From contig WJIL01000135.1 of NCBI GenBank assembly GCA_014730275.1, forward strand, positions 1-37,864: 37,864 nt of DNA, written 5' to 3'. The position numbers were made by a program, and so were the translations under genes. How positions within the stretch are numbered: position 1 is the first letter of the stretch; each line of letters begins with the position of its first letter. This DNA is from Candidatus Lokiarchaeota archaeon (GTDB lineage: Archaea > Asgardarchaeota > Thorarchaeia > Thorarchaeales > Thorarchaeaceae). Shown piece by piece: positions 8,446 through 17,403 of this stretch. The notes under the pieces were generated by a model. The model was not told the DNA's origin, made no database searches, and saw only the letters and a list, made by a program, of their open reading frames with translations.

Positions 8446-9279
8446 GTGAGCGATATCTCAATTAGCTACGAAACGAAAAGCGGTACTGATTCCGAGAAAA
8501 CTTATTCGAGTGAAACTAAATCCGTGAACCTCTCAGGATGCGATATCACCCACATCGATCTTGAGCAATTCAATCAATTTCAGAATCTCGAAAAGTTGGA
8601 TTTATCAGCAAACTGGCTTGAGACTATTATCCTGGATCCACTCAGCGAGCAAAAAGAACTCGAATATCTCGATCTCAGTTCTAACAGACTCACACAGATC
8701 GATTTGTGGCCCACAGAAAGCATGAATCTGAAGTTTCTTTCACTTGCCATAAACAAAATCCGAAATATCAATTTGGCGCCGTTGGCATTCAGTGTCAAAT
8801 TGGAAGAACTATACCTTCAGACAAATTCCATCCAGAGTATTGAATTAGTTGCGTTGAGCCATTGCAAGCAGTTAAGATTTCTTCGATTAGATGACAATGA
8901 TATCTATGCCATAGATCTAGATGCTTTGGCGGGATGTGCCCGGCTACAAGAGCTATTCTTGGAGAGTAATCCTCTTGAGACAATTGATTTAAGCCCACTG
9001 AGGGGTTGTGAGCAACTCGAAGGTCTCTGGCTTAGAGATACAGGTCTCCTCGCGATTAATTTGCATCCACTGTCAGAATCAAAAAGTCTCCTTTGGCTTG
9101 ATTTGACCGATAACGAACTTCATTTCTTGGATATCACTCCCCTCATGAATTGCCGCGACTTGGAATCCGTCATGGTAGATGATTCCGTCATACTGATAGC
9201 TGACATCAAGTATAAGGAACGTGATTTCCCCTATGCTCTCAAAAAGTTCCGAGATAGAATGTACTGGCCTGAAAGCTAG
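8446..9279 (+). CDS. Leucine-rich repeat protein
   Basis: A 277-residue cytoplasmic protein made almost wholly of leucine-rich repeats. About nine units of 23-24 residues follow the pattern L-x-x-L-x-L-x-x-N-x-I-x-x-I-D-L-x-P-L, from about residue 28 to 250; examples are LEYLDLSSNRLTQIDL and LRFLRLDDNDIYAIDL. The N-terminal 25 residues are polar and Ser/Thr-rich, and the C-terminus is a basic cap. No signal peptide or membrane helix is seen, so it should act inside the cell as a protein-binding scaffold. GTG start, with GAGGGG six to eleven bases upstream. The 63-base gap to the PH-domain gene suggests coexpression. Confidence 0.9.
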   Translation: MSDISISYETKSGTDSEKTYSSETKSVNLSGCDITHIDLEQFNQFQNLEKLDLSANWLETIILDPLSEQKELEYLDLSSNRLTQIDLWPTESMNLKFLSLAINKIRNINLAPLAFSVKLEELYLQTNSIQSIELVALSHCKQLRFLRLDDNDIYAIDLDALAGCARLQELFLESNPLETIDLSPLRGCEQLEGLWLRDTGLLAINLHPLSESKSLLWLDLTDNELHFLDITPLMNCRDLESVMVDDSVILIADIKYKERDFPYALKKFRDRMYWPES

Positions 9280-9381
9280 ACCAGGGCCCGAATCTGACTT
9301 CAAGGCCACATTTGCCCTTGTATTATTTAGGCAACACTCATTCTAATCTTTGGTCCCGGCCTTGCTCATTTGTGATTTGAT

Positions 9382-10053
9382 ATGGGGCAGCCAGAAGAGG
9401 CAGCAGCGAAGAGGACACTGAAAATGGCCGGTGTCTTCCAGGAATTGACTGAAATGTGGATCAGTCGACTGAACAAGTATTTCTCCCAAATCGAATCCCT
9501 CGTCGATGGAGAATGGCTGGATTCCTCAGATTTGAAGGGTATATTGCACGAAGCCAAGGAAGCCTCAAATGAAGCCTTAACAGGCCTTGGAAGAGACTTG
9601 AGTGCTGAATTAATACAGAAATCCTCAGGCATCATTTCAAGGCATGAAAACGAAAGAGCTTCAATGATAGAAGAAATGAATGATTTGAAAGCTCAACTAG
9701 ATCAAGCCCTTTCTGCAGACACCAGTCAGCTAATCCGTGAGAACAATTCACTCAAGCAGGCCCTACTGAAGGTTCCAGAATACCAAGTGCTTGATGCTCT
9801 CGAAGAAGAGAATGATTCAACATACAAAAAACTTGGAGAAGCCTGCGGCATAAGCACACGAAAGACAAGACCTCTAGTTCGTACACTAGAAGAATGGGGA
9901 CATGCCAAAATCGATGAGGATACAAGACCTCACGAAATTCATTTCATATCTTCACCGTGGAACAAGAAGCATCCCAATCATCATCAACTGAATCAGGAAT
10001 TACGAAGCTGTAACACCAGTGAAGAAATCGCGGTTCGCACACCAGATCTATAG
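9382..10053 (+). CDS. Coiled-coil protein with C-terminal winged-helix domain
   Basis: A 223-residue protein of no recognised family. Residues 1-90 are helical, residues about 88-128 form a coiled coil (ENERASMIEEMNDLKAQLDQ), and residues about 131-195 read as a winged helix. In that last part YQVLDALEEENDSTYKKLGE leads to a recognition-helix-like CGISTRKTRPLVRTLEEWG and a short wing. It may therefore bind DNA as a coiled-coil dimer, or act as an adaptor. The tail is His/Asn-rich and polar. The ATG at 9382 has no ribosome site; an in-frame ATG at 9424 has GAGG nine bases upstream and is a credible alternative start. Confidence 0.7.
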   Translation: MGQPEEAAAKRTLKMAGVFQELTEMWISRLNKYFSQIESLVDGEWLDSSDLKGILHEAKEASNEALTGLGRDLSAELIQKSSGIISRHENERASMIEEMNDLKAQLDQALSADTSQLIRENNSLKQALLKVPEYQVLDALEEENDSTYKKLGEACGISTRKTRPLVRTLEEWGHAKIDEDTRPHEIHFISSPWNKKHPNHHQLNQELRSCNTSEEIAVRTPDL

Positions 10054-10058
10054 CCTGC

Positions 10059-10766
10059 ATGAGGGTTTCTCACAGTAGCAACAGCGCTAATGTGCGGAAC
10101 GCTCAAAACATAAAGCATGACATTCCCAAAATAGCCTTGAAAGGAGAATCTGGTTTGTTCCGAGTTGATGATAAGCAATTCACTGTATCTTGGCCGCGCA
10201 GGTGTATAGCCTGTGGAAAGCAGATGGAAGAAGGTTCAGAGAGATACGGTAAAACCTACGAACGTATTTGGATTGACAGAGAAAGCGGTGCATCTGCAGA
10301 CAGCAAGGATGCCATAATTGAACGGCATGAAAAAATACGAGCAACACTTTATATCTGCGAGGATTGTAAGAAGGACGCAAAAGAGAAAGCGGAAAGCACA
10401 GGCAATAAGTATGAGAAAAGGGAAGAGTCTATGTGCAAGGTTTCATTTGCATTCTTTTTTCTTACGATAGGTCTGTTTGCATTCCAACTCATGTTTCCGA
10501 TTCTCCAGCTGGTTACATTTGGATTAGCTGCTGTAATACTGATTATTGCCACACTAAGTATGGGAGCAATCTGGTCGAGAATCGCAAAGCGAGCAGAGCT
10601 TGTGAAAATGCTGCGAGATAATCCTCCAACAGCGTTTTTGGCGATTGATGTCGATCAAGATGGTAAGCTATTTTTCGAGTTTACCAATCCTCAGTATGTT
10701 CACGAATTCAAGAAACTGAATCCCTCATTGAACACAGAAGTGGACCAAGACCCACTTTCGTGGTGA
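10059..10766 (+). CDS. Zinc-ribbon membrane protein, unknown function
   Basis: A 235-residue protein starting five bases after the previous stop. Two CxxC pairs (C49/C52 in RCIACGKQ and C100/C103 in ICEDCKKD) probably form one split zinc ribbon. Two adjacent membrane helices follow (about 128-146 and 148-172), then a basic segment and a small C-terminal domain (AFLAIDVDQDGKLFFEFTNP). The layout, a cytoplasmic zinc module tethered to the membrane, resembles the two B-box membrane proteins at 15.1-17.3 kb but the sequences are not obviously related. No family recognised. Confidence 0.75.
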   Translation: MRVSHSSNSANVRNAQNIKHDIPKIALKGESGLFRVDDKQFTVSWPRRCIACGKQMEEGSERYGKTYERIWIDRESGASADSKDAIIERHEKIRATLYICEDCKKDAKEKAESTGNKYEKREESMCKVSFAFFFLTIGLFAFQLMFPILQLVTFGLAAVILIIATLSMGAIWSRIAKRAELVKMLRDNPPTAFLAIDVDQDGKLFFEFTNPQYVHEFKKLNPSLNTEVDQDPLSW

Positions 10767-10845
10767 TCTCTCAAATAGAGATTGCTTAGAACCATCCCTT
10801 GATAGAAGAACATACGAAACCTTCAGGCATAAGGAAGACAACCAT

Positions 10846-11520
10846 ATGACAGAACTTGGCGAAGCAAGAAGCACATTCTACTTTGAATCCTGTGGTGAAA
10901 TCAACACAAAGAAAACGATAGAACTCGCAATAGAACGAGCAAAACTACTAGGCATCAAGACAATGATTGTTGCCTCTGAAACAGGTTTGTCTGCTCTCAA
11001 ACTCGCAGAAATGTGCACGGATACGGATGTGCGAATCATTGTTGTAACATCCCCAAGAGGCACGAAAGTGGAAGGAACACCGATAGGAGACTTGAGGATA
11101 GGCATTGAAAATGGAAGTATTCGAAGCAAACTTCTCAAAGAAGAAGTCGAAATTGTCCAAGGAACAGATCCGTTCTTCTCGATAGATGCGCCATTGCAAG
11201 AAATAGGTTTCCCAACTACTACATACATTATCCGTAGAGTCTTCAGCCTATTCGGGTCGGGAATAGGTGTTGGAATCGTAGCAGCTATGATGGCTACAGA
11301 TGCTGGAGTTGTGCCATCTGGGGAAGACGTGGTTAGCTTAGCTGGAGACTGGATAGGCCTGAGTAGCGCTATTGTGGTCGAAACGGCCAATACCCGGGGT
11401 TTCCTGAAACAGGGACCAGTTATCAAGGAGATAATTTGCAAACCCCGAAATCCTCGATACAGCTGGCCAGATTTGGTTGGCTGGAATGGTGATTTGTCTC
11501 CGTATGAGAAATTCTGCTAG
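10846..11520 (+). CDS. Stand-alone pyruvate kinase C-terminal-like domain protein
   Basis: A 224-residue protein matching the alpha/beta domain found at the C-terminus of pyruvate kinase, here without the catalytic barrel. INTKKTIELAIERAKLLGIK, TMIVASETGLSALKLAEM, and DVRIIVVTSPRGTKVEG give the Rossmann-like strand-helix order, and FGSGIGVGIVAAMMATDAGV is a glycine-rich segment conserved in archaeal stand-alone members. It lacks pyruvate kinase active-site residues, so it is not a kinase. It might bind an allosteric ligand or nucleotide (inference). ATG start with AAGGAAG about nine bases upstream. The role is unknown. Confidence 0.75.
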   Translation: MTELGEARSTFYFESCGEINTKKTIELAIERAKLLGIKTMIVASETGLSALKLAEMCTDTDVRIIVVTSPRGTKVEGTPIGDLRIGIENGSIRSKLLKEEVEIVQGTDPFFSIDAPLQEIGFPTTTYIIRRVFSLFGSGIGVGIVAAMMATDAGVVPSGEDVVSLAGDWIGLSSAIVVETANTRGFLKQGPVIKEIICKPRNPRYSWPDLVGWNGDLSPYEKFC

Positions 11521-11620
11521 CCCAGAGTATCCTGTTTAGATGCGTATCTAAAGAATCAGAAAGATTAAGAGAGCTATGGACTAGGTCGACTAGCCGCGCT
11601 TCGACAAAAGAGGAATGCAT

Positions 11621-11947
11621 ATGGAGAGGGTTGTTATCCCATCTTCGAAGTACGATGGTTCATTGAGAGTCAATAAGAGGTTGTTCTGGACAAAAATCAT
11701 CAGCGGCATAGCTTTTGGATTCTCAAGCTACTTCGTAACACGATTTACAGAGCTTCCGTGGTATATCTTGATACCGATTTTCTTTGTACCTACACTAATC
11801 ATATCCGTATTCACAATCAGGAGGACAGTAGGTAATGAAATAGAGACAGCTATGCAGAACCTTATGAAAACAGCACTCCGATACTCTGGAAGTTGGTTGA
11901 TGGCATACCTGGCGTTTGCAACAATAGCATATTTCGTGGGGTGGTAA
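11621..11947 (+). CDS. Small membrane protein coupled to the ASST-like gene
   Basis: A 108-residue protein with about three hydrophobic segments (around 27-45, 47-65 and 90-108), ending within a membrane helix. I recognise no family. ATG 11621 is chosen over an ATG six bases earlier because GAGG at 11610-11613 sits seven bases before it. The stop codon overlaps the next start by one base (TAATG), so translation of the two is likely coupled. It may therefore be a membrane partner of the arylsulfotransferase-like protein. Confidence 0.7.
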   Translation: MERVVIPSSKYDGSLRVNKRLFWTKIISGIAFGFSSYFVTRFTELPWYILIPIFFVPTLIISVFTIRRTVGNEIETAMQNLMKTALRYSGSWLMAYLAFATIAYFVGW

Positions 11948-13233
11948 TGTTGAAGCGAAAACACAAACTCATCATCATTTTGCTTGTCATTGAATTGGCC
12001 GCACTACCGGTCTTTTTTGGTCTCCTTCCCACTATGCAACCGTTTGGAATGCCTCTCGACATAGACTACATCTCCAAAGGTCAATACACGGGGAACTACC
12101 TTATGTCGGACAATGGTGGGAAGGTCACAATCGTAAATGACCATCTGGAAGTGTTATGGCAAAGCGACATTCCGGAAGTCTTTGTTCATGAGGCAGAGTT
12201 GCTGCCAGATGGTGATGTTATTGTATGTGATACTGCAGGTGAACGGGTTTACGAAATCGATATTGATGATCCATCCAGAATTGAATGGGAATGGAATCCA
12301 AAGAAGATTAGTGATGTTAATTGGACAGCAGTTGGGAACAGCTGGGGATGGAAAGAATCTGCTTTAGATTATGTTCTGAGTCAAGAGTATCGAGAAGTTG
12401 ATTGGACGCATATTAACGATGCCGAGTGGGTTAATGGTTCAAGAAAAGGACGAGACTACGATTCCATACTCATATCTATGAGAAATTTCGATATGATTGT
12501 TGAAGTGAACTACTCCCAGACAAAGGAAATCATCTGGCACTACGGGGAACCTCTACAGAAAAGCAAGCTCAATCATCAACATAACGTAGATATTAGAGAT
12601 AATGGTAATGTCATCATTTGTGATAGTGAGAACCATCGTATCGTAGAAATCGATTACGAAACTAAGGAAGTGGTCTGGGAGTATGCACCAGAGTTTCCCG
12701 AAGGCGAACTTAGGTGGGCAAGAGACTGCGACGACATTGGAAACGGTACGTACATGATTACCGATTCGAATAATGGGCGTGTATTCTTTCTAGATCGAGA
12801 CACGAAGGAGATATTGGTGGAGTATGGCAAGGACTTCCTAGTGCAGCCTTACGAATCAGATCTTGTTATGATTGATGGTCAGGAAAGAATCCTCGTAGGT
12901 GACTCCCCAGCAACGGCTATTACAATCATCAACCCCGCAGACGGTTCGTTCAAGCATCTTGGTTTCTCATTCATTGCTAACTATATCCGTTTCACAGTTG
13001 GGCTCATTGTGGTTTACTACGGATTCATGTTCGCAATTGCATATCAGGAAGCAGAAGGCGATGATATTACTTCCAAATTGAAGAAACACAAGGTCTACAA
13101 AGAGCTCATCAACCTTGCAATGATATCCATGATATTCTGGTTCTTGGGCACATTCTACCGGTTTCTAATCGAATTTGGATTGTTTCCGGTCATGGACAGA
13201 ATCACGTGGATTCTCGCGAGGCCAAGTACTTGA
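11947..13233 (+). CDS. Arylsulfotransferase (ASST)-like beta-propeller membrane protein
   Basis: A 428-residue protein with an N-terminal membrane helix (about 7-29), a propeller domain (about 50-350), and two C-terminal helices (about 355-378 and 393-418). Repeated propeller strands end in an IxWEWxP/VVWEYAPEF type motif, and NHQHNVDIRDNGNVIICDSE is characteristic of the arylsulfotransferase/PQQ-like propeller families. The propeller probably faces the outside. Whether it transfers sulfate is uncertain, because many archaeal relatives have no tested activity. Translation begins at ATG 11947, overlapping the previous stop; GGGGTGG lies just upstream. Confidence 0.75.
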   Translation: MLKRKHKLIIILLVIELAALPVFFGLLPTMQPFGMPLDIDYISKGQYTGNYLMSDNGGKVTIVNDHLEVLWQSDIPEVFVHEAELLPDGDVIVCDTAGERVYEIDIDDPSRIEWEWNPKKISDVNWTAVGNSWGWKESALDYVLSQEYREVDWTHINDAEWVNGSRKGRDYDSILISMRNFDMIVEVNYSQTKEIIWHYGEPLQKSKLNHQHNVDIRDNGNVIICDSENHRIVEIDYETKEVVWEYAPEFPEGELRWARDCDDIGNGTYMITDSNNGRVFFLDRDTKEILVEYGKDFLVQPYESDLVMIDGQERILVGDSPATAITIINPADGSFKHLGFSFIANYIRFTVGLIVVYYGFMFAIAYQEAEGDDITSKLKKHKVYKELINLAMISMIFWFLGTFYRFLIEFGLFPVMDRITWILARPST

Positions 13234-13334
13234 GCTTGGGTTCTGGTGGAGAACCATCAGAGGATGACCAGAATTCGAGACAGACCAAAGACCTTTTCAC
13301 ATTCCGATGTGACAACATCTGAAGTGAATAGAGA

Positions 13335-15080
13335 ATGTTCCTAGAACGCCCTGACGAGTATCCTCTTGATCAAATGGTTGATGTTGCAGCAGGTCGAACT
13401 CGGGCAGATATTGTTTTGAAGAATGGTTCGGTTGTCAATGTCTTTACTGGCGAAGTAACTGAAGGGGATGTAGCTATCCATGGTGGCTACATAGCAGGAA
13501 TCGGTGAATATCAGGGTAGAGAAATCATAGATATAGAAGGGAAATATGTTGCACCCTCGTTTATTGATGGCCACGTTCATGTCGAATCGAGTATGGTCAT
13601 GCCGCTTCAATATGCGCGAGCTGTTGTTCCTCACGGTACTGGTGCAGTAGTAGCAGACCCCCATGAAATAGCGAATGTACTGGGCATGGAGGGCATCATG
13701 TACATGAGCAAGAGCATGCGTGGAGGACCAATGAGTTTCTACATCATGATTCCATCCTGTGTACCATCAACTGAGCTAGAAACAAACGGCGTATCCCTCG
13801 ATTTCTTGGACATAAAGCCTCTCTTGAGTGAAGACTATGTTTTGGGTCTGGCAGAAGCTATGAATTACCAAGGCGTGGTTACCCGAGATCCAGACATATT
13901 TGAAAAAATCCGAGTGACTCTAAAAAGAGGGAAACGAATCGACGGGCATGCTCCCGGTCTGGAAGGCCTTGATTTGAATGCTTATGCAGCAGCAAGGATA
14001 ACATCGGAGCATGAAGCAACAACCTTGGTAGAGGCAAAGGAAAAACTCGCAGCAGGAATGCATATTCATATCCGAGAAGGCTCAACTGCTCGGAATCTGG
14101 CGGATTTGGCTGGAATCATCAAACCAGAAACAGCCATGTTCTGTAGCTTCGTGACCGATGACCGCAATACGCTCGACCTTATTGAGCGTGGGCACATCGA
14201 TGGTATGATACGCACCGCAGTCGAATTAGGCGTTGACCCCATTCTGGCAATCAAGGTGGCTACAATATCGACAGCCAGACATTATGGAATCCATCAGGCA
14301 GGAGCTGTTGCTCCTGGTTATCACGCAGACCTAGTCGTATTGGACTCACTCCAAGATATTGGTGTAGATATGGTCTTCAAGAGTGGCCATCTCGTTGCTA
14401 AAGACGGCAAAATGACTGGAGAATTTGGCGTTAAGGAATCACCCCATCTGAGGAGATCTGTAAACATCCATTGGCTGGAACCTGAAGATTTCCAAGTGCC
14501 GGCAAAAGGAGACAGAATGAATGTCATCGGGATGGTACCAAATCAAATAGTCACGAATCATCTAATCGAAGAAACCAATATAGAAGACGGACTTGCGGTA
14601 CCTGATATAGACAGAGATTTGGCCAAAGTCACAGTTATCGAAAGGCACAACGCCACTGAGCCGCAGGCCATTGGTTTTGTGAAAGGATCTGGTATCAAGG
14701 AAGGTGCGATGGTATCTTCAATTGCACATGACAGCCATAATATCGTAGTTATTTCAACAAACGATGCGGATCTCATAGAAGCTGCTGTTCAAATTCTTAG
14801 AATGCAAGGTGGGATTTCCGTTGTACGAGATGGTGAGATTCTTGCATCACTTGCACTCCCCATTGCAGGACTCATGTCCGACCAACCGATAGAGCATGTG
14901 AGTGAGAAACTAAAAGATTTGCGAGAAGCAGCCCAAACCATTGGAACATCACTTGAAGAGCCATTTATGGCGATGGCGTTTCTATCGCTACCCGTGATTC
15001 CAGAGTTGAAAATAACCGACAAAGGGCTCGTTGATGTAGATAAGTTCAGGATTATCGATCTCTTCGATATCTCGAACTAA
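13335..15080 (+). CDS. ade: Adenine deaminase
   Basis: Converts adenine to hypoxanthine and ammonia in purine salvage. It is a 581-residue amidohydrolase, matching the length of the bacterial AdeC type. Metal-site motif DGHVHVESS (H80, H82), ADPHEIANV (D108-V115), RIDGHAPGLEGLDLNAYAAA and ITSEHEATT are present, and the C-terminal ade-specific domain includes GGISVVRDGEILASLALPIAGLM. All expected motifs are intact. It converges on the zinc membrane gene, and the stop codons of the two overlap by four bases. No neighbouring purine gene is seen. Confidence 0.97.
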   Translation: MFLERPDEYPLDQMVDVAAGRTRADIVLKNGSVVNVFTGEVTEGDVAIHGGYIAGIGEYQGREIIDIEGKYVAPSFIDGHVHVESSMVMPLQYARAVVPHGTGAVVADPHEIANVLGMEGIMYMSKSMRGGPMSFYIMIPSCVPSTELETNGVSLDFLDIKPLLSEDYVLGLAEAMNYQGVVTRDPDIFEKIRVTLKRGKRIDGHAPGLEGLDLNAYAAARITSEHEATTLVEAKEKLAAGMHIHIREGSTARNLADLAGIIKPETAMFCSFVTDDRNTLDLIERGHIDGMIRTAVELGVDPILAIKVATISTARHYGIHQAGAVAPGYHADLVVLDSLQDIGVDMVFKSGHLVAKDGKMTGEFGVKESPHLRRSVNIHWLEPEDFQVPAKGDRMNVIGMVPNQIVTNHLIEETNIEDGLAVPDIDRDLAKVTVIERHNATEPQAIGFVKGSGIKEGAMVSSIAHDSHNIVVISTNDADLIEAAVQILRMQGGISVVRDGEILASLALPIAGLMSDQPIEHVSEKLKDLREAAQTIGTSLEEPFMAMAFLSLPVIPELKITDKGLVDVDKFRIIDLFDISN

Positions 15081-15886
15081 TCCGTAAGACCAAGCTCTTC
15101 CTTGGCAGCTTGAATCTGTTTGCGTTTCTTGTAGCCAGTGCGTATTGCAAGGAGGGACCCGCTAAACACCATGAGGGTAGCAATACCGAATGCAACGAAC
15201 AGAATTGGCAAAAGATATTGGTTAGGAAGGGATAGCAAATTGAAGAAGAGCCCTCTGAAGATCAGGAAAGCCGCTTCTATAATCAGCATAACGACCAAGG
15301 CCATACCGGCTGCAAGTTGTCTTTCGTGCACATACACCTGCAAGGATGTCTGCAGGAGGAAGGCAGAAAGAAGATTCCCGAGAATGCCTAGTATAATGAC
15401 GGTATCTCCGGGAATAAGCAGATTGGGAATATTAGTCCAACCCCAATCAGTGAAGAACCGAATATAGAGCATACTGATGATGAATACTAATTCAAATACC
15501 ATCATGAGGATAGCCCCTAATCCTGTGACCCGCAGAATCTTGTTGTCAACATCATTTGCCCATTCCATATTGGTAAGTCGGTGATATTCCTCGTTGAGTG
15601 GTTTGGCCCAGCTGCTTTCAGACTTGCACCTTGACTTGGTACAATTTACGATGGTAAACAGCTTGCCGCCATAATCAGCAACCCTTTTCTCCATACACTC
15701 TTCACAAAGCAAATCCCCACACACATGGCAGACGCCTTTTGCAAGCCTGCCAGGATGATTGACGCAATCCCTATCTTGATCTGGACCCAAAACTGGACTT
15801 GCGCAATATTCGCACCGATTCACCTCATCATTGTGAATCACCCGAACTGGACCACCACATGCTGGACATCTTATCGTTTTGGCCAT
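15077..15886 (-). CDS. Zinc-ribbon/B-box-like membrane protein
   Basis: A 269-residue protein. It has an N-terminal zinc ribbon (C7, C10, C25, C28), a B-box-like finger (CVNHPGRLAKGVCHVCG, about residues 41-57, then CEEC at 61-64), two further cysteines (C82, C87), and about four to five membrane helices from residue 122 to 250. The C-terminus is basic. ATG 15886 lies one base after the upstream gene's stop, with GAGGGGTGAC overlapping that stop, so translation is coupled. A longer reading starting at 15919 would overlap the upstream gene and is not favoured. Probably a membrane-tethered protein-interaction module; function unknown. Confidence 0.8.
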   Translation of the reverse strand: MAKTIRCPACGGPVRVIHNDEVNRCEYCASPVLGPDQDRDCVNHPGRLAKGVCHVCGDLLCEECMEKRVADYGGKLFTIVNCTKSRCKSESSWAKPLNEEYHRLTNMEWANDVDNKILRVTGLGAILMMVFELVFIISMLYIRFFTDWGWTNIPNLLIPGDTVIILGILGNLLSAFLLQTSLQVYVHERQLAAGMALVVMLIIEAAFLIFRGLFFNLLSLPNQYLLPILFVAFGIATLMVFSGSLLAIRTGYKKRKQIQAAKEELGLTD

Positions 15887-15887
15887 A

Positions 15888-17291
15888 CTAGTCACCCCTC
15901 TTCGTACTTTTGCCTGCAATAGCCGCTTGCTGTTGCCACGGTCTGGTTGTATCTCGGAGTGTTGATTCCTTCTGCTTTGCTGGCTTGTCCTCGGTCAGCT
16001 CCTTCTCACGAGCCTCCGCCAAGGAAACAAAATCCGTGTGCCGGATAATCTTGTACGTTTCATAGGCTACGCCAATCAGTCCAGCATAGAACAAAGCAGG
16101 AACAATGACCAAAGCCCCAAGAAGCAGTAGTGCGCCCACCAAGACCGGTATGGCCACGATAATCACAACCATTACGATGAGAAAACCGATGGCATTGTCA
16201 CGGTCCCTTCCTCTGCTAGAGCGCATCATCGATTTTGCAACTCTCAGAGCTCCAGCAAGAACATATTTCATGGCACCGGCGTACTTCCCAAGGAATCTTC
16301 GATAAAGACCTCCAACCTTTGAGAAGCGTCCGCCTGCTTCGTCAAAGAGATCATCAATTGGTAGAACCAACGACGTGGTTGTAACGGCTGGACGATACCG
16401 TCCTTCAAAGCAGTTTTGGCAGAGATACACATTCGAGCCGTCCCATCGTTCATCAACGGGTGGCTCCTGAGAAGTCAAGCAACGTCGGCAGAAATAATCT
16501 CCACATACAGCACATTTGGCTGCGGCAAGATACTCTGGGTGATTCTCACATGGCACGAAGACACCTGAAACCGCAAGGGAGACTCCACAGTAGTTGCAAT
16601 CCACTGTGTTATCATCTTGCATTTCGCTCAAAGGATTTGCTCCTCCACAGTTAGAACAGAGAATGGCCATACCCTCTTCTGTTTCAAGGCGACGGACATC
16701 CATGATCTCCTTTGCTTTCTCATCTGAAATACGGGATCCATCGGGAGCAATCATTTTGGTTTCTAGGGGTGAGGGAAGCAATCCATCCTCAATCAATGCG
16801 GCACGGCCACGGTCCCGAACTATAACCGCACCAGGTGGGGGAACAGCTTGGTTCCATCGAGCCAAGAGATAGAGAATGACTGCCGATTCAATTCCCAGAA
16901 TCAGTGCAGCGACATTCCCAATCTGGATATTAAAGGTATATCCAAACCATGGGAAGGTCCAACTGTAGTCGATACCTTGGGTGTACAGAAAGTAGCCAGA
17001 CACAGCAACCGCAAAAACACTGTAACCCAGCTGAGCAAAAACGGCCCATCGACGCAAATCGTCAACGTAGTTTCCTATGACCAAACAAGGAATTGCCACT
17101 CCCACGAATATAAGGAGGGCATAGATTGGGCCCATCCCAGCAAAATCGATGGCTCCAAGTAGAACAGCAGCTAGGAGTCCAGCAGAAGCCAGGAGTCCCA
17201 GAAATCCAAACCCCATTTGCGTGAGGCCAATGAGTCGTAAGCCATGGGGTCTATCATGAATCGTGTCCATCTCATTATTTGTATCTGTCAT
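15888..17291 (-). CDS. Large B-box-like zinc-finger membrane protein
   Basis: A 467-residue protein, first gene of a two-gene operon. About four membrane helices at residues 20-145 are followed by a cytoplasmic part. That part has a CSNCGG...CNYCG ribbon, a B-box-like finger (CENHPEYLAAAKCAVCGDYF, then CRRC), and a CQNC pair. Two more helices near 365-410 and a charged Lys/Glu-rich tail complete it. The upstream site AGGTGAGGAGAT before the ATG is a strong ribosome site. The two proteins share the ribbon/B-box pairing but differ in topology, suggesting they act together. No established family function. Confidence 0.8.
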   Translation of the reverse strand: MTDTNNEMDTIHDRPHGLRLIGLTQMGFGFLGLLASAGLLAAVLLGAIDFAGMGPIYALLIFVGVAIPCLVIGNYVDDLRRWAVFAQLGYSVFAVAVSGYFLYTQGIDYSWTFPWFGYTFNIQIGNVAALILGIESAVILYLLARWNQAVPPPGAVIVRDRGRAALIEDGLLPSPLETKMIAPDGSRISDEKAKEIMDVRRLETEEGMAILCSNCGGANPLSEMQDDNTVDCNYCGVSLAVSGVFVPCENHPEYLAAAKCAVCGDYFCRRCLTSQEPPVDERWDGSNVYLCQNCFEGRYRPAVTTTSLVLPIDDLFDEAGGRFSKVGGLYRRFLGKYAGAMKYVLAGALRVAKSMMRSSRGRDRDNAIGFLIVMVVIIVAIPVLVGALLLLGALVIVPALFYAGLIGVAYETYKIIRHTDFVSLAEAREKELTEDKPAKQKESTLRDTTRPWQQQAAIAGKSTKRGD

Positions 17292-17403
17292 ATCTCCTCA
17301 CCTATGAGATGATACAATGGTACTACTTGTTGCTATGTGCCCACTTATTCCTTTTTGAATCTAATCAGTCCCAACAATGTCACATAGGGAATAGCGCCAA
17401 GAA

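Noticed and set aside
10666-10782. ATCTCT/AGAGAT inverted repeat after the zinc-ribbon gene (10766-10782) as a terminator
   Set aside because: Six-base arms, overlapping the stop region, with no T tract following.
10878-11441. Minus-strand frame of 187 codons
   Set aside because: Lies entirely opposite the pyruvate-kinase-domain gene and is Ser/Thr/Pro/Ile-rich, the usual shadow composition.
13239-13255. GGTTCT/AGAACC hairpin after the ASST-like gene as a terminator
   Set aside because: No T run follows, so only a weak structure can be claimed.
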